DNA of 63,049 nucleotides, taken from the NCBI GenBank assembly GCA_000179315.1, contig ADZZ01000076.1, positions 4,552 to 67,600 of the forward strand, in the 5' to 3' direction. The notes beneath the pieces were generated by a model. It was given only the letters and a program-made list of their open reading frames with translations. It was not told the DNA's origin and did no database searches. A program made the translations under genes and the position numbers. This DNA is from a delta proteobacterium NaphS2. Its GTDB lineage: Bacteria; Desulfobacterota; DSM-4660; Desulfatiglandales; Desulfatiglandaceae. Positions within the stretch are counted from its first letter, which is position 1; each line of letters begins with the position of its first letter. Positions 33,657 to 42,555 of the stretch are shown here, in pieces.

Positions 33657-35598
33657 TTATTCCTTTAAATTGATCAGAGACCGAACAAAGTTGAGACCGC
33701 CCCCTGCCAGAAGAAATTTGCGCTGCCGCTCGGATACATCAAGCGTTGTCATGATCCGTCTCCCGTTTACTTCAACGGGAATATTCGTCTCCTCTTCCTC
33801 GATGAGATCTCGAATATTGTGCAGCGAAACCCTGTCGCCCCGATTCATGCGATCGTAATCTTCCGGATTTTTGAAGGTCAAAGGTATGATTCCGAAATTG
33901 CACAAATTGGCCTTATGGATTCTTGCGAAACTCTTGGCAATCTTCACGCGAACCCCGAGATACCGCGGCGCCAGGGCCGCATGTTCACGGCTCGATCCCT
34001 GGCCGTAATTCTCTCCGCCCACCACCAAAAGGTTCCCCTTTTCTTTTTTGGTGTGAAAATCGGGAATCGATCCGATAAAACACATACTCGCTAAGGGCCT
34101 CGATATTGGATCGCAGGGGAAGAATTTGGCTCCCGGCGGGCATGATTCCGTCCGTTGTAATATTATCGCCCACTTTAATGGCCACCAGAGCTTCCAGTGT
34201 TTCGGGCAACGGTTCCATCTCCGGCAGGGGTTTGATATTCGGGCCTTTGACAACTTCCCGGTCCGGAAGCCCCTCCGAGGGGCTGATAATGCTTCTCCGG
34301 ACTATTCGATACGTATCCGGTTCCTGAACCTTGGGGTAATCCATCTCCGCCGATAAATCCCTCGGATCCGTAATGACCCCTCTAATGGCCGCTGCCGCCG
34401 CCGTTTCAGGCGAGCAGAGATAGACCTTGTCATCCGTGGTCCCCGAACGCCCGGGGAAATTGCGGGGAAATGTTCTGAGGCTGACCTGACCGGTCCCGGG
34501 TGCCTGTCCCATCCCGATGCACCCGAGACAGCCCGATTGATGAATTCGCGCACCCGCCATCAAAAGCATGGATATTCCGTCCTCCAGTGCGATATTCTCG
34601 AGGACCTGCCGGCTTCCCGGGTTGATGTTCACGTCCGTATCCGGATGCCTTCTCCGCCCTTCCATGATTTTCGCCGTGACCATCAAATCTCTGAAAGATG
34701 AATTCACACTGCTTCCGATGATCACCTGATCCACCTTGAGTCCCGCTATTTCCTTTACGGAAACCACATTTCCGGGTGAAGAAGGGCATGCAATAAGCGG
34801 CTCAAGGGTGGTGAGATCGATCTCATCATATTCATCATATTCCGCTCCCTCATCCGCAAAAAGCGCCGTCCAATCGGTTTCTCTTCTCTGGGTCTTTAGA
34901 TAGAACAGGGTGTTCTCATCGGAAGGAAATACCGTGCTCGTGGCCCCGAGTTCCGTGCCCATGTTGCCGATGGTCTCCCGATCCGTGGCGGACAGGGATT
35001 TGACCCCCGGACCGAAATACTCAATGATTTTGCCCACGCATCCCTTTACATCATAGCGTCGCAGCATCTCCAGGATGACATCCTTGGCACTGACCCAGTC
35101 CGGAAGACTCCCCGTCAGCCGGACGCCGAAAACCCTTGGGCAGGGAAAATGGTAAGGCGTCCCGGCCATGGCCATGGCCACGTCCAGTCCGCCGGCACCG
35201 ATGCCAAGCATGGATACACCCGCGGCTCCCGGCGTATGGCTGTCGGCGCCCAGAATGGTTTTACCGGGGACGCCGAATCGCTCCATGTGCACCTGGTGAG
35301 AAATGCCGTTACCCGGCGGGCTGAAGTATATCCCGTATCTGGCGCAGGCGGTTTGAAGATACCGATGATCGTCCGCGTTCTTGTAGTCTCCCTGAAGGAT
35401 ATTGTGATCCACATATTGTGCGGATAACTCGGTCCGGACCGAGTCGAGCCCCAAAGCCTCAAACTCGAGCATGGCCACGGTCCCGGTGGCATCCTGCAAA
35501 AGCGTGTGGTCCATGCGAATGCCGATCTCTTCCCCGGGCACGAGACGGCCTTCAACGAGATGTGCTTCCAAAATCTTGTGTGCAAGGTTTCTTGCCAT
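33657..35598 (-). pseudogene. Aconitate hydratase (Aquifex-type) with one-base frameshift
   Basis: Isomerises citrate to isocitrate with a [4Fe-4S] cluster. From ATG 35598 (MARNLAHKILEAHLVEG, with GGAGGGGG upstream) the frame holds the GADSHTPGAAGVSMLGIGAGG motif and the cluster cysteines (CLGCIGMG among them). It covers about 510 residues to LPLRSNIEALSEYVF. Homology then moves to another frame: IGSIPDFHTKKEKGNLLVVGGENYGQGSSREHAALAPRYLGVRVKIAKSFARIHKANL, ending at 33657. One surplus T in the run at 34080-34077 (AAAA on the plus strand) accounts for it. Either a true disruption or a homopolymer sequencing error; a corrected protein would be about 645 residues, normal for this class. Confidence 0.85.
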
Positions 35599-35706
35599 GT
35601 TCCCCCTCCGACGACATGCCATTCAAATTTTGCCGGAACAAAATAGTGTCCATGAATTGATACGATACCAAATGGATGATGTCTCGTAAAATCAATTTTT
35701 GACGCA

Positions 35707-35735
35707 TTGACATCCTTTTTTCCACAAGGTACAAG
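35707..35735 (+). promoter_or_regulatory. Putative promoter of glutamate dehydrogenase gene
   Basis: TTGACA (35707-35712), 17-bp spacer, TACAAG (35730-35735). If used, transcription starts after the first in-frame ATG (35738), supporting 35786 as the start codon. Confidence 0.4.
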
Positions 35736-35785
35736 AAATGAATCAACATAAATCGGCAATCCGAATCTCCCGGGGTGGAAGATTG

Positions 35786-37042
35786 ATGGAAAAAAAAACA
35801 ATGTTTGAGACCGCTCATCGTTATCTTGAAACCGCAGCCAAATATATGGATGTTGACGATGGCCTTCTAACACTGTTGAAACACTGCAAGAGAGAAGTCC
35901 TGGTTCATTTTCCGGTCCGGATGGATGACGGAAGGATGGAGGTTTTTACCGGTTATCGTGTCGTCCATAATGTCACACTGGGCCCTTCAAAGGGCGGAAT
36001 CCGTTACCACCCGGATCTCAATCTGGAGGAAACGCGGGCTCTCGCCATGTTAATGACCTGGAAGGCCGCCCTGGTCAATATTCCCTTCGGAGGCGCCAAG
36101 GGGGGCGTTCAGTGCAACACCAAAACCATGTCGGAACAAGAAGTGGAAAATCTTACCCGCCGTTTCACCTGGGAAATCGCGCCCTTCATCGGAAGGGACA
36201 AGGACATTCCGGCGCCCGACATGTACACTAATCCAAGGGTGATGGCCTGGATGATGGATACATTCAGCATTCTCAAAGGATACCCCGTACCCGAGGTGGT
36301 GACCGGGAAACCCCTTGAGCTGGGAGGTTCCGTTGGCCGATTCGAGGCCACGGGGAAAAGCGTTTTCATTTCCACTCAAGAGGCTGTTCGCCACAGGGGT
36401 CTTGGAAATTCCCTCGAGGGGCTCAAAATCATCATCCAGGGTTCCGGAAATGTGGGCGGAACGGCGGCGCAGTTCTTTCACGACGCCGGCGCCAAGGTGG
36501 TGGGGATCAGTAACTCCAAAGGGGGCCGGTACAATCCCAAAGGATTGAATATAACAGACGCCTTGAATTTTAGGGATAGATATGAATGCAGCCTGGCCCA
36601 TATAAAGGACTGCGAACGCATCACCAATGAGGAACTGCTCGGACTGGAATGTGACATTCTCGTTCCTGCGGCGGTGGCCAACCAGATCCATGAAAATAAC
36701 GCGTCAAAGCTGCGGTGCCGTGTGGTGGTTGAAGGGGCCAACAGCCCCACCACATCGGAGGCGGATGACATCCTCTTCGATCGCGGCATACTCGTGGTCC
36801 CCGATATCCTGGCCAACGCCGGCGGACTGACTGTCTCCTACTTTGAATGGGTTCAAAATGTCCAGGAGCTGTTATGGTCGGAAGCCAAGGTGGCGGCGCG
36901 TCTTGAGCAAATCATAAGGAAGGCCTTTCAGCAGGTTGTAAGTGTTGCTGAAGAAAAAAAGGTGAAAATGAGAACAGCGGCGTATATTCTGGGTGTCCGG
37001 AAAGTCGCCAAAGCCATGTCGCTACGGGGCATTTATCCTTAA
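35786..37042 (+). CDS. gdhA: Glutamate dehydrogenase (Glu/Leu/Phe/Val dehydrogenase family)
   Basis: Reversibly deaminates glutamate to 2-oxoglutarate, which feeds the adjacent 2-oxoacid oxidoreductase. 418 residues from ATG 35786 (MEKKTMFETAHRYLET), with an earlier ATG at 35738 in frame. Active-site motifs: YRVVHNVTLGPSKGGIRYHP, the catalytic lysine in IPFGGAKGGVQCN, DIPAPDMYTNPRVMAWMMD and the Rossmann loop IIQGSGNVGGTAAQFF. Substrate (Glu) is the best guess from overall similarity; leucine or valine use cannot be excluded. Transcribed away from the aconitase gene. Confidence 0.88.
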   Translation: MEKKTMFETAHRYLETAAKYMDVDDGLLTLLKHCKREVLVHFPVRMDDGRMEVFTGYRVVHNVTLGPSKGGIRYHPDLNLEETRALAMLMTWKAALVNIPFGGAKGGVQCNTKTMSEQEVENLTRRFTWEIAPFIGRDKDIPAPDMYTNPRVMAWMMDTFSILKGYPVPEVVTGKPLELGGSVGRFEATGKSVFISTQEAVRHRGLGNSLEGLKIIIQGSGNVGGTAAQFFHDAGAKVVGISNSKGGRYNPKGLNITDALNFRDRYECSLAHIKDCERITNEELLGLECDILVPAAVANQIHENNASKLRCRVVVEGANSPTTSEADDILFDRGILVVPDILANAGGLTVSYFEWVQNVQELLWSEAKVAARLEQIIRKAFQQVVSVAEEKKVKMRTAAYILGVRKVAKAMSLRGIYP

Positions 37043-37092
37043 ACCGCTTCCAAACCCGGCCAAAAGGGAGATAAAATCGGATTTAAGAAAGA

Positions 37093-37896
37093 TCACCCTT
37101 CCGTTTTGCGATAGATGATCCCCATGCAGAAATCATCCTCGAGCACCTGCGCTATCGCCCCTTTCCGACTCGAAGGGTCGTATCCGGCTGGAAGAGGATG
37201 GACCCGATTTTTAAGGTTCTCCCATGTCTTAAACTGCTTATCGAAGGTCACGCAGGAACTGTAGACGTGAAAAAAAGAAAAGCCCTTATGCGCCATTCCC
37301 TCCATAAGGGCCGCTGTAATGCCTTCCGGATCCCCTGCGAAGAGACGTGCGACAAAGGAAGCGCCGTATGAAAGCGCCATCAGGGTTCCGTTTAAAGGGG
37401 CGCCTTCGCTCCCTTCGGGTGACGCCTTGCTCTTGAACCCCATGGGTGAACTGGGAGAAGGTTGTCCCTTTGTAAGGCCATATATGGAGTTGTCAAACAG
37501 GATGTAGTTGATATCGATATCTTTTCGGGCCGCGTGCGGCAAGTGTCCCCCGCCGATACCGAGCCCGTCGCCGTCCCCACCCACGGCAAAGACCGCCAAA
37601 TCCGGATTCGCCATCTTCACACCCGTGGCCACGGGCAGCGATCTTCCGTGGGCGGTGTGAAGACCGTAGGTGTTTACGAAAAAGGGATATCTCCCTGCAC
37701 ATCCAATCCCCGAAACCGTGACCACTTTATGGTGGGGAATCATCAGTTGTTGAATGGCATCGTTGATTCCCTGATGAATTCCAAAGTATCCGCAACCGGG
37801 GCACCAAGTGGGAAGGTTTTCGGAACGAACGGAAAATCGCCCGGATTGTTGAATCTCCGTTACTTTCCGAGCGGTGACGTTTCCAGGTGTTTTCAC
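37093..37896 (-). CDS. korB: 2-oxoacid:ferredoxin oxidoreductase, beta subunit
   Basis: 267-residue TPP-binding subunit. It has the cysteine-bearing TWCPGCGYFGIHQGI, HTAHGRSLPVATGVKMANP, and the TPP/Mg motif GGDGDGLGIGGGHLPHAARKDIDINYILFDNSIYGLTKGQPSPS, with a further cluster cysteine downstream (SCVTFDKQ). Together with KorA it decarboxylates a 2-oxoacid, probably 2-oxoglutarate, to the acyl-CoA and reduces ferredoxin. It is the last gene of the four-gene minus-strand operon, 34 bp after korA. Confidence 0.9.
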   Translation of the reverse strand: MKTPGNVTARKVTEIQQSGRFSVRSENLPTWCPGCGYFGIHQGINDAIQQLMIPHHKVVTVSGIGCAGRYPFFVNTYGLHTAHGRSLPVATGVKMANPDLAVFAVGGDGDGLGIGGGHLPHAARKDIDINYILFDNSIYGLTKGQPSPSSPMGFKSKASPEGSEGAPLNGTLMALSYGASFVARLFAGDPEGITAALMEGMAHKGFSFFHVYSSCVTFDKQFKTWENLKNRVHPLPAGYDPSSRKGAIAQVLEDDFCMGIIYRKTEG

Positions 37897-37930
37897 AAAC
37901 AGCTCCTTTTCATTGTGTCATCCGGGTTTT

Positions 37931-39694
37931 TCATTCAACAATGGCTCGGATCCTCACGTATATATCCGTGGCCGACATGGGAAGACCCGTTACCCGGTTA
38001 AACCGCAATACTTCTTTGTTAAACAGATGGCCGATAAGATTCGCCAGTTGGCCTTCATAGTTCAGTTCAGGAAAGAGGATATCATTGCATCGCATCATGA
38101 ATGAACGGATGCTGTCCGAATGGTAAGGATATATGCTGCTTATTTTCATTGCACCGACCTTCAGCCCCTCCCCTTGCGCCCTTTGAACCGCCTCAAGGGC
38201 AGCCCCGAACGTTGACCCCCATGTGACAACGCCCAGATCCAGGTTCCCTTCGGGTGAAAATTCAACCGGCTCGGGCAGGTCGGTGAGCGCCCCTTCAATC
38301 TTCCGGTGCCGCTTTTCCGTCATTTTCATGTGATTAGCGGACGAATAGTCGGGAAAACCCTCTTCCGTATGTTCAAGACCCGTTGTCCTGAAGATGAAGC
38401 CTTCCGTTCCCGGTATGGACCGGGGCGATATGCCGGTCTTTGTGTCTTCAAACCGACGGTAAACGCCATGTTTCGACGGATCCGGATACACGTTTCCGTT
38501 CTCGATATCTTCCGGACGATTTTTTGGAGGAAGAATATTTTCCACCCGATTGTCCAGGAAAAAGTCCGTCAAAACGATGACCGGGGTCTGATATTTTTCA
38601 GCAAGCCCAAAACTTCTTGCAGTATAATAATAGCATTCGCTTACGTTGGTTGGGGCCAGGACGATACGCGCCGAATCGCCGGGTCCGCCGAAGACTGCTG
38701 CATGAAGGTCTGATTGTTCGGTTTTCGTGGGTAAGCCCGTGGCGGGCCCTCCACGCTGTGCGTCCACGATGACCGCCGGGATCTCCGCAACGGTGGCATG
38801 GGCGATCAGTTCCGTCATGAGGGCGAAGCCGGGACCGGAGGTGGCGGTCATGGCCCTTTTACCGGCATAGAAGCTCCCCAGCACACCCCCGATGGAGGCG
38901 ATTTCGTCTTCCATCTGCATGACCGCTCCCCCTTTTTTTGGAAGTTCTTTGGCCAAGTATTCCATGATAGGGGTAGCCGGCGTAATGGGGTAACCAAAAT
39001 AGAGTCTCAGGCCCGCGTCCAGGGCTCCCAGGGATATGGCGGCATTACCGGAAAGGAGTTCTCTTTCACCCGTCTTATCACGGCTGCCAAGCCGGGAGAT
39101 GCGCTCGAGTCTATCTTTAAAGGTGTCCCGACAATATTGGTATCCGGCATCAAAGCACTTCAGGTTTGCGTCCAGGACCCGTTCACCCTTTGGCTGAAAT
39201 TTGCGCTTGACGGCCCCATGAAAAGCGTTTCCGGGCAAACCGAAAAGGGCTGCCAATGCCCCCAAGGCCGTCAGGTTTCGCCCCCGCCTCGCTCCGGACA
39301 CTTCGGCCGCTAAATCCCCGAAGGGGATTCCGAACGGATTCATTTTCGGTTCCAGGTGGGCAGCGATGGATTGCCCCTCGCCCACATAGACAACCGGCCG
39401 GTTGTCAAAAAGCACAACGGCGTCATCTCTGAGGAAGGGAATCCGGGAACGCGACTGTTCATCGTCAAGGGATATGAGGATACTCGTCTTGTCGGCTAAG
39501 GCCATCATTTCGCTTTCACCAGCCCTTGTCCGGGTCACGCATCGACCAAAACCCCTTATCTCTGCCGGATAAGAATCAAAGGCCAGGACCGAAAAGCCTG
39601 CGGCCGATAGGGCACCATTTAAAAGACCACCGGCGGCGATGGTACCGTCTCCGGACATGCCGCATATTTCTATGGTTACATCAACGGCTGACAT
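37931..39694 (-). CDS. korA: 2-oxoacid:ferredoxin oxidoreductase, fused gamma-alpha subunit
   Basis: 587 residues. The N-terminal gamma domain (about 1-190) begins VDVTIEICGMSGDGTIAAGGLLNGAL; the alpha domain has LSGNAAISLGALDAGLRLYFGYPITPATPIMEYLA, EDEIASIGGVLGSFYAGKRAMTATSGPGFALM and RGGPATGLPTKTEQSDL, the last being the KorA/VorA signature. The G-Y-P-I-T-P motif binds 2-oxoacid. Gamma-alpha fusions of this size are typical of 2-oxoglutarate enzymes. Start is 2 bp behind the upstream flavoprotein gene. Confidence 0.9.
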   Translation of the reverse strand: MSAVDVTIEICGMSGDGTIAAGGLLNGALSAAGFSVLAFDSYPAEIRGFGRCVTRTRAGESEMMALADKTSILISLDDEQSRSRIPFLRDDAVVLFDNRPVVYVGEGQSIAAHLEPKMNPFGIPFGDLAAEVSGARRGRNLTALGALAALFGLPGNAFHGAVKRKFQPKGERVLDANLKCFDAGYQYCRDTFKDRLERISRLGSRDKTGERELLSGNAAISLGALDAGLRLYFGYPITPATPIMEYLAKELPKKGGAVMQMEDEIASIGGVLGSFYAGKRAMTATSGPGFALMTELIAHATVAEIPAVIVDAQRGGPATGLPTKTEQSDLHAAVFGGPGDSARIVLAPTNVSECYYYTARSFGLAEKYQTPVIVLTDFFLDNRVENILPPKNRPEDIENGNVYPDPSKHGVYRRFEDTKTGISPRSIPGTEGFIFRTTGLEHTEEGFPDYSSANHMKMTEKRHRKIEGALTDLPEPVEFSPEGNLDLGVVTWGSTFGAALEAVQRAQGEGLKVGAMKISSIYPYHSDSIRSFMMRCNDILFPELNYEGQLANLIGHLFNKEVLRFNRVTGLPMSATDIYVRIRAIVE

Positions 39695-39695
39695 A

Positions 39696-40712
39696 TCAAA
39701 ACTCCATCCACCAGGAACTGTTCACCTGAACGCCCTGCACATCGAAAATACACGCCATGTCCGGTTCCGCCCTGACCCTTTCTCCGATGAGGTTGAGCGC
39801 CGCTGTTCGACCTAAGGCAACGGCATTATCATGTCCGATGGAAACCCAGTAATCCCGAAGATCGGGGTGGAAAACCTGGGCACAATCGCCTGTGGCGTAT
39901 ACGCCCTCAAACCCCGCATGAAGATATTCATCCACCAGGATCCCCCTGTCAATCTTAAGACCGCTTCGCGCGAGAAACGCGATATCAGGCTTTAAACCGA
40001 AGAAGGCGCCTACCAGACCGGCCCGGACCTTTTCATAATCCGTATTTACTTCAATCATGCCGTCTGAAAGGAGGGACATCCCCCTGATGCGGGAATATTC
40101 GAGCACTTCCACACCGTTCTCTCTAAGCCTACCCGCTACCTGATTGTATAAATAGCGATCGAATCTGAGGGGCCAGAAGGCGTCATCATTGAGGGCGAAA
40201 CAGACCTTCTTCCCCACATCCACCAGTTGCTTTGTAAAAGACAGGGAGGTCAGATCTCCTCCGATCATCAGAACCGTATCCGTCTCATTCAGCTTACGGA
40301 TCCAGACTTTGGCATCCTGTACGGTCTTGAGTGTCAGCATGAGATCCCCAAAAACCATTAGATTTTCAGGAATCCGGGGCCTTCCGCCAACTGCGATGAT
40401 CAGGCCGTCAAAGGAGATGATCTCCTTATGGTCCAGAATGATCTTCCGTTTATCCGGATGAACGCTCACGACTTCCTGGCCGCTACGAAGCTTGATCCCC
40501 TTATCTCTGTATGAAACGGCAGAAGAGAGATAGAGGTCCTCTTCAGCCAATTTGCCCACAACAAAACGGGGGAGAAAATGCGGTCTAAAGCAACCGCCCC
40601 GTTCTCTGCTGATAATCGTAACACGGGCCTCGGGAGCGTGTTCACGAAGGGTCAGCGCGGCCTCGTTTCCCGCGGGGCCGTTCCCGATAACCACAAAATG
40701 CTGTTCAGCCAT
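39696..40712 (-). CDS. FAD-dependent NAD(P)H oxidoreductase (NirB/rubredoxin-reductase-like)
   Basis: 338-residue flavoprotein from ATG 40712 (MAEQHFVVIGNGPAGNEAAL), with GAGG upstream. It has the FAD-binding GNGPAGNEAAL and the NAD-binding VLMIGGDLTSLSFTKQL (an atypical G-G-D-x-x-S version), then the FAD-closing GVYATGDCAQVF. It lacks the C-terminal extension of nitrite reductases. Embedded between a GltD-like ferredoxin flavoprotein and korA, it probably moves electrons between the reduced ferredoxin and NAD(P). Confidence 0.8.
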   Translation of the reverse strand: MAEQHFVVIGNGPAGNEAALTLREHAPEARVTIISRERGGCFRPHFLPRFVVGKLAEEDLYLSSAVSYRDKGIKLRSGQEVVSVHPDKRKIILDHKEIISFDGLIIAVGGRPRIPENLMVFGDLMLTLKTVQDAKVWIRKLNETDTVLMIGGDLTSLSFTKQLVDVGKKVCFALNDDAFWPLRFDRYLYNQVAGRLRENGVEVLEYSRIRGMSLLSDGMIEVNTDYEKVRAGLVGAFFGLKPDIAFLARSGLKIDRGILVDEYLHAGFEGVYATGDCAQVFHPDLRDYWVSIGHDNAVALGRTAALNLIGERVRAEPDMACIFDVQGVQVNSSWWMEF

Positions 40713-40726
40713 GTTAAACCGCCTCT

Positions 40727-42451
40727 TCAAATTTTTCGATCGACCAGTTCAACCTTGGTCACGGATATGCAGTCCATGGGACAAACCCGCACGCACTCCC
40801 CGCAACGGATACACCTTTTGTTATCGATGATAACGGCATTCACCTTTTCCCACTCAGAGGTTTCCACAAATCCGATAATGGCACCGTCGTCATTGGTTTC
40901 TACGCCATTTACGAGTTTGATACAGTCTCTGGGTGCCACATCGATGCAATAACGACAATAGATACAGCGCTCCATGTCTATTTCATAGTGCAGGTAACAA
41001 AGGTAGCATCGCTTTGCCTCTTCACGGGATTGTTCCTTTAAATATCCGGTTTCGACCTCAATGTCGGGGATCTCAAAACGCTTTTCAACGGGGGTTAACG
41101 TCGGCATTTCCTGTCTCGGCAAAAAATCCCATGGTCGTTTTCTGTCTGTCGGCTGACAATCCTTGAGACACACGGCTTTCTCATAAAAGGCCTTTCCCGT
41201 CAGATCCCGGGCAATCCGGTGGGCCGCCCTTCTTCCCATGGCCACGGCCTCGATGACCGTGGAAGGGCCGGTCAAATAATCGCCGGTGACATAAAGCCCT
41301 TTGCGGGATGCGCGAAAAAATTCCCTGTCGGCAATGATAAGACCGTTTTCATCCTTTTCACCAGGCGCTTCAAAGGGGCCCGGTCTCTGTCCCGTGGCCA
41401 CGATCACAGCGTCGGTTTCCAGGACGAATTCGCTTCCCGCAATGGGTGTTACATCTCTTTTGCCGTCATCTCTGTTCTTACCCGGCCTTGTCCTGAAAAA
41501 CGTCACGCCCTTGACAGATTGTTTACCAAGAATCTCTTTTGCGAGCATGAGGGATTCGATTTTTACGCCCTCCTTCTTTGTCTCAAGGATTTCGTCACCG
41601 GTCACCCGCAAATCCTCTTCCGTGCGTCGTAGGCAAATGCTGACTTCCTTTGCCCCGATCCGTAAGGCTGTTCGCGCGCAATCAAAAGCGGTAAACCCCG
41701 CACCGATCACCAATATCCGGTCACCCAAGCGTACATTTTCCCCCTTGCACACCTTCATCATAAATTCCAGCCCCGAGTGCACACCCTCCAGGGATTCGCC
41801 CGGAACGTTTAAGGGGATGGGCCGATAGCAGCCCGTGGCCGACAGCAGAGCGTCATGCTTTACGAGGAGTTCATCCACATCCATATCCCGGCCCACGCTT
41901 ACACCTGTTTCAATCGCCACGCCCAGGCGCAAAACGGCCTCGATTTCAATATCCAGAACCTGCCTGGGCAGCCTGAACTCGGGAATGCCGTACCGAAGCA
42001 TGCCACCCGGTCTTCCCATGGCCTCATAGATAGTGACCGAAAATCCGAGGCAGGCCAGATCGTGCGCCGCAGCCAACCCGGCAGGTCCTGAGCCGATAAT
42101 TCCCACCTTCTTGTCGATCCCGGGTAAAGCGTTAAAAGGCGATGCGGCTTTCCCTTTTCTGAAATCCGATGCGGCGCGCTTGATATGGCAGATGTTCACC
42201 GGGAGCCCCAATTCGGCTTCTCCATGCCGGCACTTGTCCTCACAGGGCCTTGAACAGACGCGGCCAAGGACTCCCGGAAGGATATTTGCCGCACGATTCA
42301 TGTCATAGGAATTTTGGTATTCACCTTCAAAGAGGGCACGGATATAGGCCGGTATATTGGTATCGGCCGGACAAGCGCTCTGGCAGGGAACGTTGATATC
42401 AACGTAATAGAAATCTTCCGGATCGGTTGAATAAACGATATTTCCTTCCAT
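40727..42451 (-). CDS. GltD/NfnB-like FAD oxidoreductase with two [4Fe-4S] clusters
   Basis: 574 residues. The N-terminal cysteine region (INVPCQSACPADTNIPAYIRALFEG, then RVCSRPCEDKCRHGE) coordinates clusters as in glutamate-synthase small subunits. Next come FAD-binding GIIGSGPAGLAAAHDLA, the NADP fold ILVIGAGFTAFDCARTALRIG and GLYVTGDYLTGPSTV. A C-terminal 2x[4Fe-4S] ferredoxin domain (CIYCRYCIDVAPRDCIKL and CIRCGECVRVCPMDCI) ends the protein. First gene of the operon, 14 bp before the next. Likely electron transfer between KOR ferredoxin and NADP(H). Confidence 0.85.
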   Translation of the reverse strand: MEGNIVYSTDPEDFYYVDINVPCQSACPADTNIPAYIRALFEGEYQNSYDMNRAANILPGVLGRVCSRPCEDKCRHGEAELGLPVNICHIKRAASDFRKGKAASPFNALPGIDKKVGIIGSGPAGLAAAHDLACLGFSVTIYEAMGRPGGMLRYGIPEFRLPRQVLDIEIEAVLRLGVAIETGVSVGRDMDVDELLVKHDALLSATGCYRPIPLNVPGESLEGVHSGLEFMMKVCKGENVRLGDRILVIGAGFTAFDCARTALRIGAKEVSICLRRTEEDLRVTGDEILETKKEGVKIESLMLAKEILGKQSVKGVTFFRTRPGKNRDDGKRDVTPIAGSEFVLETDAVIVATGQRPGPFEAPGEKDENGLIIADREFFRASRKGLYVTGDYLTGPSTVIEAVAMGRRAAHRIARDLTGKAFYEKAVCLKDCQPTDRKRPWDFLPRQEMPTLTPVEKRFEIPDIEVETGYLKEQSREEAKRCYLCYLHYEIDMERCIYCRYCIDVAPRDCIKLVNGVETNDDGAIIGFVETSEWEKVNAVIIDNKRCIRCGECVRVCPMDCISVTKVELVDRKI

Positions 42452-42555
42452 TAAGCTCTCCTCCCGGGATTTTTAAACGAATCTGTCTTGTTAAGTGCCT
42501 TGGAAAAAAGAGTAACACAATAAGATACTCTGATTGATAGAGGCAGGATTAGAAA

